Positions 23,244-32,501 of a stretch of 51,133 nt of DNA are shown here, piece after piece. The stretch spans positions 1-51,133 of the forward strand of contig JAFTLT010000015.1 in NCBI GenBank assembly GCA_017452785.1, read 5' to 3'. Both the position numbers and the translations under genes were made by a program. This DNA comes from Clostridia bacterium. Lineage in GTDB: Bacteria; Bacillota; Clostridia; Oscillospirales; Acutalibacteraceae. Each line of letters starts with the position of its first letter. The first letter of the stretch is position 1. Below the pieces are notes generated by a model, which was not told where the DNA came from, searched no databases, and saw nothing but the letters and a program-made list of their open reading frames with translations.

Positions 23244-24428
23244 ATGCTTAAAGGAAAGACCGTAGTTTTAGCCGTCAGCGGAAGTATTGCCGCATATAAA
23301 ATTGCAAATCTTGCAAGAATGCTCAAAAAGCTTCACTGCAATGTCACTGTTATGATGACTCAGAACAGCACCAATTTTATAAATCCCATTACCTTTGAAA
23401 CTATCACTTCAAACAAGTGTCTTATTGACACCTTTGACCGTAATTTTCAATATAGTGTTGAGCATGTGGCTCTCGCAAAGCAGGCCGATGTTGTGCTCGT
23501 TGCCCCTGCATCTGCTAATGTTATTGCAAAGATAGCCTATGGCATAGCTGACGATATGCTCACCACAACGGTTATGGCTTGCCCCTGCAAAAAGATTATT
23601 GCACCTGCGATGAATCATAATATGTATCATAACCCCATAGTGCAGGACAATATCGAAAAGCTGAGAAAATACGGCTATGAAATTGTAGCCCCCGATAACG
23701 GTATGCTTGCCAACGGTGACATAGGTGACGGCAGAATGCCTGACGAAGAGGTGCTCTTAGAATACATCCTTAAAGAAATCGCTTATGAAAAGGATATGGC
23801 AGGCAAAAAGGTGCTCGTTACCGCAGGCGCAACAAGAGAAGCAATTGACCCTGTTCGCTTTATCACAAATCACTCAAGCGGAAAAATGGGTGTTGCCCTT
23901 GCAAAGGCCGCCATGCTCAGAGGGGCGGAGGTTACACTTGTGGCGGCGCACACCGATGTTGCGTACCCCATGTTTGTGAAAACTGTTCCTGTGGTGTCAG
24001 CTGAGGATATGTTTAGGGTTGTCAGCCAAAACGCCGCTGAGCAGGATATTATCATAAAAGCCGCCGCTGTTGCCGACTACACTCCCGTAAGTGTTGCTGA
24101 GGGCAAGATCAAAAAGAAAGACGGCGACATGTCGATTGAACTCAAACGCACTAAGGATATTCTCAGATATCTTGGTGAAAATAAAAAAGAGGGTCAGTTT
24201 ATCTGCGGCTTTTCAATGGAAACAGACAATGTTATTGAAAACTCGAAAGCAAAGCTCACAAAGAAAAACTGCGATATGATTTGCGCTAACTCTCTTCGCA
24301 CAAAGGGCGCAGGCTTCGGCACCGACACCAATGTTATCACTCTTATCACAAGACAGGGCGAAACCGAGCTCGAAATGATGACCAAAGAGCAGGCTGCCCA
24401 CAGAATTCTTGACGAGATAATAAAATAA
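23244..24428 (+). CDS. coaBC: Bifunctional phosphopantothenoylcysteine decarboxylase/synthetase
   Basis: 394 residues. Joins phosphopantothenate and cysteine, then decarboxylates with FMN to phosphopantetheine. The N-terminal flavoprotein half has SGSIAAYK (12-19), His74 in VEHVALA and Asn124 in PAMNHNMY, equivalent to E. coli His75 and Asn125. The flexible-lid segment reads MLANGDIGDGRMP: Asn157 stands where E. coli has Cys158 (ACGDIGPGRM), the residue needed to reduce the enethiolate intermediate. The CoaB half starts near residue 184 (KKVLVTAGATREAIDPVRFI...SSGKMG) with the KIKK segment later. GGAGG precedes the ATG. Divergent from panT-coaX. Confidence 0.95.
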   Translation: MLKGKTVVLAVSGSIAAYKIANLARMLKKLHCNVTVMMTQNSTNFINPITFETITSNKCLIDTFDRNFQYSVEHVALAKQADVVLVAPASANVIAKIAYGIADDMLTTTVMACPCKKIIAPAMNHNMYHNPIVQDNIEKLRKYGYEIVAPDNGMLANGDIGDGRMPDEEVLLEYILKEIAYEKDMAGKKVLVTAGATREAIDPVRFITNHSSGKMGVALAKAAMLRGAEVTLVAAHTDVAYPMFVKTVPVVSAEDMFRVVSQNAAEQDIIIKAAAVADYTPVSVAEGKIKKKDGDMSIELKRTKDILRYLGENKKEGQFICGFSMETDNVIENSKAKLTKKNCDMICANSLRTKGAGFGTDTNVITLITRQGETELEMMTKEQAAHRILDEIIK

Positions 24429-24432
24429 AATT

Positions 24433-24472
24433 AAAAACAGGTGCTTTTTTTCAAAAAAAGGTGCCTGTTTTT
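24433..24472 (+). terminator. coaBC terminator
   Basis: AAAAACAGG pairs with CCTGTTTTT, with an inner T7/A7 pairing. Its 3' arm runs straight into the next promoter. Confidence 0.75.
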
Positions 24473-24502
24473 CACACAGATTACACATCAGGGTGCTATT
24501 AT
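24468..24502 (+). promoter_or_regulatory. LRR protein 1 promoter with TTCACA-type direct repeat
   Basis: TTCACA (24471-24476) and TACACA (24482-24487) are 11 bp apart. The -10 TATTAT (24497-24502) begins exactly 10 bp after the second repeat, preceded by TGC (extended -10). No -35 consensus. Same geometry as at 28411-28442 and 34854-34885. Confidence 0.65.
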
Positions 24503-24550
24503 ATAGCAAAATCAAGGGAATATTTACCTTTTATCCAGGAGGATGTAAAA

Positions 24551-27500
24551 ATGAAAACAAAAATAAAAACCTTAATGACATTTATAATATGTACTCTTGT
24601 GCTCGGTGCCCTGTGGTCAGTGAGTGCGAGCGCAGAGGGTGAAGACAAACAAGTGTATTCACAGCAGTTTAAAAACAATACCTTTTATTACACTGTCGAC
24701 GGTGGTGTGGCAACAATAACTGATGCTGATGCAAGCGGCTATGTTGTTGTGCCGAGCACCCTTGGCGGCCATCCTGTTAAGAAAATTGGCAGAGAGGCCT
24801 TCGAGTGGCAGGAGGGAATTACATCCCTGATAATTCAGAACGGTATAGAAGAAATAGGGGACTACGCTTTCTCTTTTTATAATGATGAATATTGGGATGA
24901 AGATCCTCCATATATGCATCTGAAAGACCTCTTTTTGCCCGAATCAGTCAAATCAATAGGCAGATATGCTTTTCGTTATGCAGATCTTAACGGTGACCTT
25001 AATTTGCCTGTGGGTCTTGAGGCTATAGGGGAATATGCTTTCAGCGGTATGTATGTAGAAGGCGATATCAATATTCCCGAAGGTGTAAAGCATATTGGCA
25101 ATGGTGCGTTCAGCTCTACAGATTTTTACGGAAATATCAATTTCCCTGAAAGTTTAGAGACAATAGGTGAAAATGCATTTTATTATTCAGCCTTGTGCAA
25201 GATTGTTAATATTCCTTCAAAGGTTAACACAATTGGCAACAAAGCATTTGCTGAGACTTCTGTAATCGGATTTACTGCCAATGAAAAAAACGAATATTTC
25301 AGCAGTGATGAATCAGGTGTTTTATATAATAAGGATAAGACTCAAATATTGTTTTATCCCTCTTTGAAAGACGGGGAAACCTTTACAATACCCGACACGG
25401 TAAAAACCGTTTCTGCAAACTGTTTTTATAAGTCACGTTATCTCAAAGAAATTATAATTCCTGAAAGTGTAACCAAAATTGAAGGCGGAGCATTTTATAA
25501 TTGTAATGTCCTAAGAAAACTGGTTATACCTTTGAGTGTGAAAGAAATAGGTAACTATGCTGTCAGTGTTGATTCAGCTTATTATGCTCTTGCTCACGAA
25601 GTATATTATGAGGGCACAAAAGAACAGTGGGACTCAATAGGCGTAAAGCTTGACGAAAAATTTTCAGTTCACTTCTCCTACGGTACAACTACGCACGAGT
25701 ACACCCAAGCAATAACAAAAGCTCCAACCTGCAAGCAAATGGGCACAAAAACCTACACCTGCACCTGTGGAGTTGCTTACAGTGAGGATATTGACAGACT
25801 CAATGAAGACCACAGCAAATATTACACCGAAAGAATAACAGAGCCGGGTGGACTGCAAAAATACGGCCAAAAAGAAACGATATGCGAAAAATGCGGTATG
25901 GTGGTTGATAGTGGCCGTTTTGCAGCAGTAACAAGTATAACCTTCAGTGAAAGCAATTACTACACAGGCAAGGATATAAAGCCTGCTGTAAAAGTTTATG
26001 CAAGTGGCAATGTCAGTGAAGAAAACTATGATGTTATCTACCCTGAAAAATCGACCGATATCGGCACTTATAAGCTGACGGTTGTTTTCAAAAACAGATA
26101 TGAGGGCACTCACGAGTTTGAGTATAAAATCCTTCCCTCATTGGTTAAAAATATCAAGAAACAGCTCAGTGTCAAGGGTATTACCTTTACTTGGGATGAA
26201 AATAAAGAAGCCACCGGCTATAAAATCGGTGTGAGTGTAAACGGCAACGAAATGAAATATTACGATGCACCTGCCGATACTCTCACTTGGTTTGTCCCCT
26301 CAGTTTATGACGGCGGTGAGCTTGAAATTGATAAATACTGTATTTTCACTGTTGCTGCCGTAACAAAGCTTTCAGACGGCAGTGTAATGGAAGGAAACAG
26401 CTCAAGACTGGATGTGAAGTTCACTCCGGAACAGAAAACCTATAAAGCCAAAGAGGGCACATATACATATTTCATTTTAGGTGATGAGGCAACTATCGTT
26501 AAGGCTGACATTAAAGGCAATGTGACACTTCCCTCAAAGCTCGGCGGCAAAAAGGTGACAGGTATACTCAGCTATGCCTTCGACGGACTTTCAAAGCTGA
26601 CGGCGGTTGTAATTCCTGAGGGCGTCAAATCAATAGGCAAGGGTGCTTTCAGAAATTCGGGAATTACAAAGCTGACACTTCCCTCAACTCTCACAGATTT
26701 AGAAGAAAACGCATTCTATTATTGCAAGAAACTCAAGACGGTAGTTCTCAGTGGAAAAAATCCTGCTTTGACTCTTGACGAACAGGGTGTGCTCTATAAC
26801 AAAGATAAAACCGAGCTTATCATCTTTCCGGCAAAGAGCAGTGTTACAGAATATACTCTGCCCGAAACGGTGAAAAAGATATGGAGCTATGCCTTCGCAT
26901 ATAACAGCACCCTTAAGAGCGTGACTGTCAATGAGGGCGTGACTGAGATAGGCGAGTACGCATTCCACTGCTGCAAGGGAATGACAAGTCTCAGCCTGCC
27001 GCAAAGCCTTGAAACTATAGGTGCATCAGCCTTCAGAGCCTGCACGAAGATAGAAAGTGTGGTTGTGGGCGAAAAGGTAAAGAGACTTCCCACCTATACC
27101 TTTGCTTATTGCACAAGACTTAAAAATGTCACACTGCCAAAGGGTCTTGAAACTATCAGCTCAAAGGTTTTCTATCAGTGCTATGCAATTGAAGAAATTG
27201 TTATTCCCAATGTCAGATCAATAGGCTATGATGCCTTCTGGGATCTGAAATCTCTCAAAGCACTTTACTTTATGGGCGGCAAAGACGAATGGCAGGCAGC
27301 AACCAAGAAGTACGATATAGGCTTAAACAATGAGCTGAGAGTTCACTATAGCTATGAAGACTTTGTTCACGAGTTTAAGGTTACCCCCTCAACTGAGCCC
27401 ACTTGCACAAGCATCGGCCACGGCTTATATGAGTGCCCCTGCGGTCTGAGCTATTATTCGAGCATTCCTGCCAAGGGCCACACCTACACCACAGTGTACC

Positions 27501-28366
27501 CCTCAAAGGCAACAACTGAAAGAGACGGTCTCGCTGTGAGCAAATGTGATATTTGCTCCTATTCTCAGGCAACTGAAATCTATAAAATTGAGGCTGAGTT
27601 TTCTCAGTGCCTTGCCTACACGGGTCAGGTGAATATCCCCACGGTGACACTCAAATCGGGCAAAACCGTGCTCACTGAGGGCACAGACTATATTATCACC
27701 TATGAAACTCCCGACAGCACAGACTATGGCGAGTACACATTCAGTGTCAGAAGCCTTGAAAATGATGCGTTTGAATTCGATGCCACCTACACCTATAAAA
27801 TTCTGCCCGGTGAAACCTCTGAAATCAAGCTCACACATACTACCTCATCAATAAAGCTCAGCTGGAACGAGGTTTACGGCGCAACGGGCTACAGAGTTTA
27901 CCGCTACGATTACAGCGAAAAGGAATGGGTACGCATCAAGAGCACCACAGCCACATCCTACACTGTCAAAGGCCTTACATCAGGTACGCGCTACAGATTT
28001 GCCGTGCAGGCTTATCACAAGACAGAAGACGGCACTGTTTATTTCAGCAATATCAAAAAGGCAGTCACCACCAGCACTAAGCCCGCCTCTGTAAAAAATC
28101 TTTACGGCAGCTCGCCGTCTAAGGGCAAGCTGACTCTGTCATGGGCAAATGTCAGCGGAGAAAGCGGATTTGAAATTTATTACAGCACGAGCAAAAACGG
28201 CACATATAAAAAGTTGTCTGAGGTTAAAGCCAACACAGTAAAATATACTGCTTCAAACCTTAAAGGCGGCAGAACTCTTTACTTTAAGGTCAGAGCCTAC
28301 AGAACAATTGGTGACAGCACAGTTTACGGCACCTTCAGCAATGTCAGAGCTGTCTGGGTGAGATAA
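24551..28366 (+). CDS. Giant exported BspA-like LRR / Ig-like / Fn3 protein 1
   Basis: 1271 residues from the ATG at 24551 (MKTKIKTLMT), preceded by AGGAGG; the longer reading into the promoter is not credible. A signal peptide (~1-28) is followed by a first block of BspA-type leucine-rich repeats (about 45-370, units like SIGRYAFRYADL and KIGREAFEW). Then come a Cys-rich block (APTCKQMGTKTYTCTCG, CEKCG), an Ig-like bacterial domain and an Fn3-like domain. The same order repeats: LRR (about 650-900), Cys-rich (EPTCTSIGHGLYECPCG), Ig-like, and two C-terminal Fn3 domains. BspA-like proteins bind host matrix or other cells. No sortase motif or S-layer domain is visible, so the means of surface retention is unclear. 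Confidence 0.88.
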   Translation: MKTKIKTLMTFIICTLVLGALWSVSASAEGEDKQVYSQQFKNNTFYYTVDGGVATITDADASGYVVVPSTLGGHPVKKIGREAFEWQEGITSLIIQNGIEEIGDYAFSFYNDEYWDEDPPYMHLKDLFLPESVKSIGRYAFRYADLNGDLNLPVGLEAIGEYAFSGMYVEGDINIPEGVKHIGNGAFSSTDFYGNINFPESLETIGENAFYYSALCKIVNIPSKVNTIGNKAFAETSVIGFTANEKNEYFSSDESGVLYNKDKTQILFYPSLKDGETFTIPDTVKTVSANCFYKSRYLKEIIIPESVTKIEGGAFYNCNVLRKLVIPLSVKEIGNYAVSVDSAYYALAHEVYYEGTKEQWDSIGVKLDEKFSVHFSYGTTTHEYTQAITKAPTCKQMGTKTYTCTCGVAYSEDIDRLNEDHSKYYTERITEPGGLQKYGQKETICEKCGMVVDSGRFAAVTSITFSESNYYTGKDIKPAVKVYASGNVSEENYDVIYPEKSTDIGTYKLTVVFKNRYEGTHEFEYKILPSLVKNIKKQLSVKGITFTWDENKEATGYKIGVSVNGNEMKYYDAPADTLTWFVPSVYDGGELEIDKYCIFTVAAVTKLSDGSVMEGNSSRLDVKFTPEQKTYKAKEGTYTYFILGDEATIVKADIKGNVTLPSKLGGKKVTGILSYAFDGLSKLTAVVIPEGVKSIGKGAFRNSGITKLTLPSTLTDLEENAFYYCKKLKTVVLSGKNPALTLDEQGVLYNKDKTELIIFPAKSSVTEYTLPETVKKIWSYAFAYNSTLKSVTVNEGVTEIGEYAFHCCKGMTSLSLPQSLETIGASAFRACTKIESVVVGEKVKRLPTYTFAYCTRLKNVTLPKGLETISSKVFYQCYAIEEIVIPNVRSIGYDAFWDLKSLKALYFMGGKDEWQAATKKYDIGLNNELRVHYSYEDFVHEFKVTPSTEPTCTSIGHGLYECPCGLSYYSSIPAKGHTYTTVYPSKATTERDGLAVSKCDICSYSQATEIYKIEAEFSQCLAYTGQVNIPTVTLKSGKTVLTEGTDYIITYETPDSTDYGEYTFSVRSLENDAFEFDATYTYKILPGETSEIKLTHTTSSIKLSWNEVYGATGYRVYRYDYSEKEWVRIKSTTATSYTVKGLTSGTRYRFAVQAYHKTEDGTVYFSNIKKAVTTSTKPASVKNLYGSSPSKGKLTLSWANVSGESGFEIYYSTSKNGTYKKLSEVKANTVKYTASNLKGGRTLYFKVRAYRTIGDSTVYGTFSNVRAVWVR

Positions 28367-28371
28367 AATAT

Positions 28372-28412
28372 AAAAGGGTATTTCAGCTTTTTTAGCCGAG
28401 GTACCCTTTTTT
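28372..28412 (+). terminator. Terminator of LRR gene 1
   Basis: AAAAGGGTA pairs with TACCCTTTT around a loop with an inner hairpin, then more T. As at 24.4 kb, the T run merges with the next promoter's regulatory repeat. Confidence 0.75.
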
Positions 28413-28442
28413 CATATAGATTTCACATTAGGGTGCTATCAT
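28411..28442 (+). promoter_or_regulatory. LRR protein 2 promoter with TTCACA-type direct repeat
   Basis: TTCATA (28411-28416) and TTCACA (28422-28427), 11-bp period; GGGTGC then -10 TATCAT (28437-28442), again 9 bp after the repeat. No -35 consensus. Confidence 0.65.
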
Positions 28443-28481
28443 AGCTGCGAAAGGAAAATATTACAACAAGGAGGATGTAAT

Positions 28482-31400
28482 ATGAAGAAAATAAAAAATA
28501 TAGCCGCAACAGCCCTTTGCGTGCTATTGCTTTGTGCAATATGGTCGCTTAATGCTTTTGCATATTCTGTTGACAGCTCCCTTATGACAGAAAAAAGAGG
28601 CAATGAAACATATGAATACTTTATATCTCAGGGCGAGGCGGTTATTTTTAATGCTTCTGTTAAAGGTGATATAACTCTGCCTGAAACTCTGGGAGGCTAT
28701 AAAGTTAAAGAAATATTTGAACGAGCCTTCAACTTTAACACAGAGCTGACCGGTGTAACTGTGCCGGGGAACATAGAGGTTATAGGAAAAAGTGCATTTT
28801 CAAATTGCCACAGACTTGAAAAGGTTGTTTTGCATGAGGGTGTCAGGGTTATAGCAGATTATGCCTTTGATACTTTTTATGAGGAAGATACCGGAAATGC
28901 ATATTGCTCATCTATTAAAGAACTCAGTCTGCCTGATTCCGTTGAATATATAGGCTCAGGTGCTTTTTCAGACAGTGAAATTTCAGGTCAGCTGAAATTG
29001 CCCGAAAGCCTGAAAGAAATAGGCAGTTATGCGTTTAATTACACTAATATCACAGAGGTTTATATCCCTGAAGGAGTAACCGTAATCGGCACAGGTGCTT
29101 TTAACGGCTGCCCCTATCTTAAGAAAATCACAGTAGCAGACAATAACAAAAATTATGCGAGTGATGAAGACGGTGTGCTTTTCAATAAAGATAAAACTGT
29201 GATAGTCCAATATCCTAACGCATTGGCAAAGACAGTTTATGAAATTCCCGACACCGTCAGCACCATAGGTGTAAGCTGCTTTGGTGACTGCAGGGCTCTC
29301 GGAGAAATTGTCATACCCCACAGCGTGAAGAAAATCGAGGACCATGGCTTATATCTCAGAAATAACATTAAGGTGATAATACCTTTGAGTGTGAAGGAAA
29401 TAGGCTCCTTATACGGCGACTCTATGTATATATATTATGAGGGTACCCGTGAGGAATGGGAAAAGCTTGATGAAAAATGCGGGCCTCAGTTTGAAAAAAC
29501 AATTCATTTTGATTGCAAGAGTACCTCACATAATATTGAAATAACAGAAACTAAGGCTACTTGCCTTAAGAGCGCAACAAAAACAATAAGATGTTCCTGC
29601 TCGATTGAAAACACAGTCTATACCCAAAGCAGATTAGAGGGTCACGGTGAGCCTTCGAGAGTAATTGTCTCTAAAGCAACACCCGAAACTGACGGACTTA
29701 TAAATAAGGTCTGTGCGGTATGCGGTGTGGTTGACACGGTTACGCTCGAAAAGGTTGAGGCAGCAGAAATTCAAATCGAACCCTATAACGGCAAAAATAA
29801 AAAACCACGTGTCCGTGTGAAGGATGCATCGGGAGACTATATCAGCAGCACATATTATGATGTCATTTATGAGGGTACCCCGAAAGAGATTGGCATATAT
29901 CCTGTTACTGTGACATTAAAAGGTGAATATTATCAGGGCAGCCTTACAGCGGACTTCATTATATCACCTGCAATGCCGTCAAAGCTGAAGCTGAGCTTTG
30001 AGGGGAACAATGTAAAGCTCACATGGTCAAAGGTCAGCGGTGCCACAGGCTACAGAGTATATTTATATGACAATGATAACAAAAAACCGAAGGTAATTGC
30101 CAATGTAAAAAATAAAAATACCTATACTGCCACCCAAGACTACTACGGCAATGCTTTTGGATACGGCTCATTTAAATTTGCAGTTAAGCCTTATACTGTA
30201 CTGAGCGACGGCAGAACAGTTATTGGTGAATATTATATTCACAACTATGCCTACAGAAGAGTACCCGAATACGTGCAAAAGATAGGCAATGTCAGCTATG
30301 AATATTATGTTATTGACGGCGCAGCTACTATTTCGGACTTTAGCGGCAGCGGTGACATTATTATCCCCGAAAAGTTAGGCGGTTATGCAGTAAAGCATAT
30401 AGGCTCAGATGCTTTTCTAAACAGCGATATTACCTCTGCTATCATTCCTGAAGGTGTGGAAACCATAGACCAAAACGCATTTCTCAACTCAAAAATCAAG
30501 GAAATTACCATTCCGTCAACCTTAAAGGAAATAGGAAAAAATGCTTTAAGTAATTGCTATAAACTTGAAAAAATCACTGTGAACAAAGATAATACTGAGT
30601 TTTCCTCTGATGAAAACGGTGTTCTTTTTAATAAAGATAAAACCATTCTTATTTGTTATCCCGCAAATAACAAGACGGAATTTTACAAGGTACCGGATAC
30701 AGTTGTAACTATAGCCGAAGATGCTTTCAGATGTGCAGATTTATTGCAGCTTGAGTTGCCTGAGTCTCTTAAAACTATTGAAGAGAGTGCTTTTTCAGAT
30801 ATGAATAATCTCAAAGAGCTGAAGCTGCCTTCGGGTCTTGAAAAAATAGGCGGCAGCGCTTTCTTTAGTTGCGGCAGTCTTGAAAGCATGGTTATTCCTC
30901 AGGGTGTAAAAGAAATCCCGGCAGGACTTTTTACACATTGCGGCAAGCTGAAAACAGTTATAATTCCCGATAGTGTTGTTTCTATAGGCAAAATTGTTTT
31001 CGGATACATTACTGTGGAATTCGTGGGCTATTGCGGAAGTAAGCAGCAGTGGCAAAGCATTGAAAACAGCAGCTCTCACGGCACGACAAACCTGCACTAT
31101 AACTGGCACAGCTTTGAAGAGCACGCTTTTAAAAAGGTATATGAAAAGCCGGCAGACTGCTATTATGACGGGCAGATAGGCTATGCCTGTGCTTGCGGTG
31201 CTGAAAAGACTGAAACGATAAAACGTCAGGGGCACGATAACATATGCACAGCCTTGAAAAAGGCAACAGCTGAAGTGAGGGGAATAGGCATAAATGAGTG
31301 CCGTAAATGCGGCGAAATCGGGCGTGCTTATATTGGTAGCGTTAAAGTCGAGCTGTATCCAAGCGGCAAAATGATTTATAACGGGAAGGTGCAAAAGCCT

Positions 31401-32132
31401 GAATACAGTGTAATGAGTGGCTATAATATTTCTCTTAAAGAAAATGTGGATTATACGGTGACTTATTCTGAGCCTCAGAGCAAAAAAATAGGCAAATATA
31501 AAATCAGATTTATCAGCACTGAAAATAGCCTTTACAGCTTTGATATTACGGCAGAGTACAGCATTGTGCCTGCAGGAACACAAAAGATAACTGCAAAATC
31601 AGGCAAAAACAGCATAAAACTCACATGGCAAAAGGTGGAAAACGCCACAGGCTACAGAGTGTATAGATACGATACATCCAAAAGTCAGTGGGTGAAGCTG
31701 ACCTCAACAAAATCGCTTAGCTACACTGCAAATAAGCTGAGCGAAGGCACCAAGTATAAATTTTATGTCAGAGCCTACACTAAACTGAGCGACGGCACCG
31801 TTATCTGGAGCAGCAGTAAGGTTAAACGTGAGTTTTCAACTACGCCGCCTACGCCAAAGAATTTTGCCGTTTCCTCCAAAGAAAAAAATACGGTTTCCCT
31901 TTCTTGGGATTATATAGACTGTGCAGACGGTTACACTGTGCTTTATGCTACGAGTAAAAACGGCAAATATAAAAAGCTTACAGGCACAGATAATAACAAT
32001 ATGACAAGTTTCAATGTCAAAGGTCTCAAGAGTGGAAAAACCTATTATTTCAAAGTCAGAGCCTACACTGAAGCTTATCCCGAAAATATCAGAAGCTCCT
32101 ATACAGCCGTTAAAAGCATCAAGATAAAATAA
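28482..32132 (+). CDS. Giant exported BspA-like LRR / Ig-like / Fn3 protein 2
   Basis: 1216 residues with the same architecture as protein 1. Signal peptide (~1-28), first BspA-type LRR block (about 55-300, units such as VIGKSAFSNCHRLEKVVL), Cys-rich segment (KATCLKSATKTIRCSCS, CAVCG), Ig-like domain and Fn3 (LKLSFEGNNVKLTWSKVSGA). Then a second LRR block (about 620-860), Cys-rich segment (PADCYYDGQIGYACACG, CRKCG), Ig-like domain and two Fn3 domains to the C-terminus. The two Cys-rich segments, which hold paired CxC/CxxC, recur at the same place in each half, pointing to an ancestral internal duplication followed by duplication of the whole gene. Adhesion or ligand display outside the cell is likely. 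Start supported by AAGGAGG. Confidence 0.88.
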   Translation: MKKIKNIAATALCVLLLCAIWSLNAFAYSVDSSLMTEKRGNETYEYFISQGEAVIFNASVKGDITLPETLGGYKVKEIFERAFNFNTELTGVTVPGNIEVIGKSAFSNCHRLEKVVLHEGVRVIADYAFDTFYEEDTGNAYCSSIKELSLPDSVEYIGSGAFSDSEISGQLKLPESLKEIGSYAFNYTNITEVYIPEGVTVIGTGAFNGCPYLKKITVADNNKNYASDEDGVLFNKDKTVIVQYPNALAKTVYEIPDTVSTIGVSCFGDCRALGEIVIPHSVKKIEDHGLYLRNNIKVIIPLSVKEIGSLYGDSMYIYYEGTREEWEKLDEKCGPQFEKTIHFDCKSTSHNIEITETKATCLKSATKTIRCSCSIENTVYTQSRLEGHGEPSRVIVSKATPETDGLINKVCAVCGVVDTVTLEKVEAAEIQIEPYNGKNKKPRVRVKDASGDYISSTYYDVIYEGTPKEIGIYPVTVTLKGEYYQGSLTADFIISPAMPSKLKLSFEGNNVKLTWSKVSGATGYRVYLYDNDNKKPKVIANVKNKNTYTATQDYYGNAFGYGSFKFAVKPYTVLSDGRTVIGEYYIHNYAYRRVPEYVQKIGNVSYEYYVIDGAATISDFSGSGDIIIPEKLGGYAVKHIGSDAFLNSDITSAIIPEGVETIDQNAFLNSKIKEITIPSTLKEIGKNALSNCYKLEKITVNKDNTEFSSDENGVLFNKDKTILICYPANNKTEFYKVPDTVVTIAEDAFRCADLLQLELPESLKTIEESAFSDMNNLKELKLPSGLEKIGGSAFFSCGSLESMVIPQGVKEIPAGLFTHCGKLKTVIIPDSVVSIGKIVFGYITVEFVGYCGSKQQWQSIENSSSHGTTNLHYNWHSFEEHAFKKVYEKPADCYYDGQIGYACACGAEKTETIKRQGHDNICTALKKATAEVRGIGINECRKCGEIGRAYIGSVKVELYPSGKMIYNGKVQKPEYSVMSGYNISLKENVDYTVTYSEPQSKKIGKYKIRFISTENSLYSFDITAEYSIVPAGTQKITAKSGKNSIKLTWQKVENATGYRVYRYDTSKSQWVKLTSTKSLSYTANKLSEGTKYKFYVRAYTKLSDGTVIWSSSKVKREFSTTPPTPKNFAVSSKEKNTVSLSWDYIDCADGYTVLYATSKNGKYKKLTGTDNNNMTSFNVKGLKSGKTYYFKVRAYTEAYPENIRSSYTAVKSIKIK

Positions 32133-32139
32133 AATTATC

Positions 32140-32173
32140 TGAGGCGGCAAAGAATAAAAACTTAGCCGCCTCA
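32140..32173 (+). terminator. Hairpin after LRR gene 2
   Basis: TGAGGCGGC pairs perfectly with GCCGCCTCA. The following sequence is A-rich rather than T-rich. Confidence 0.6.
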
Positions 32174-32196
32174 CAAAATAAAATTGCAAAAAACAC

Positions 32197-32225
32197 TTGA
32201 CAATTGCCTTTTGATGTGGTAATAT
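32197..32225 (+). promoter_or_regulatory. tRNA-Ser promoter
   Basis: TTGACA (32197-32202), 17 bp, TAATAT (32220-32225), ending 14 bp before the first tRNA. Confidence 0.75.
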
Positions 32226-32239
32226 CATTAGGCAAATAC

Positions 32240-32329
32240 GGAGAGATACCGAAGTGGTCATAACGGAACGGTCTTGAAAACCGTCGTACGTCCTGCGTAC
32301 CGTGGGTTCGAATCCCACTCTCTCCGCCA
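32240..32329 (+). tRNA. tRNA-Ser (anticodon UGA)
   Basis: Acceptor GGAGAGA pairs with TCTCTCC, discriminator G, CCA encoded. Anticodon loop CTTGAAA within stem ACGGT/ACCGT. A long variable arm (CGTACGTCCTGCGTAC) marks a type II serine tRNA. T-arm GTGGGTTCGAATCCCAC. Confidence 0.96.
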
Positions 32330-32367
32330 TTTATTTTTTAATAGAGAAGTCTTATCGACACCGCTAT

Positions 32368-32458
32368 GGAGAAGTACTCAAGTTGGTGACGAGGCGCCCC
32401 TGCTAAGGGCGTAGGTCGGGTAACCGGCGCAGGAGTTCGAGTCTCCTCTTCTCCGCCA
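32368..32458 (+). tRNA. tRNA-Ser (anticodon GCU)
   Basis: Acceptor GGAGAAG pairs with CTTCTCC, discriminator G, CCA encoded. Anticodon loop CTGCTAA within CGCCC/GGGCG. Long variable arm (GTCGGGTAACCGGC) and T-arm AGGAGTTCGAGTCTCCT. 38 bp after the first tRNA-Ser, same transcript. Confidence 0.96.
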
Positions 32459-32460
32459 TG

Positions 32461-32501
32461 TAAAAAGCCTCTTTTGTCTACCTGACAAAAGAGGCTTTTT
32501 A
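32461..32501 (+). terminator. tRNA operon terminator
   Basis: A perfect stem of about 17 bp: AAAAAGCCTCTTTTGTC pairs with GACAAAAGAGGCTTTTT around TACCT. Its last bases are also the first bases of the hairpin array that follows. Confidence 0.9.

Noticed and set aside
30795-31583. 262-codon minus-strand frame inside LRR gene 2
   Set aside because: Antisense shadow of the LRR gene; no start signal, and composition mirrors the coding strand.
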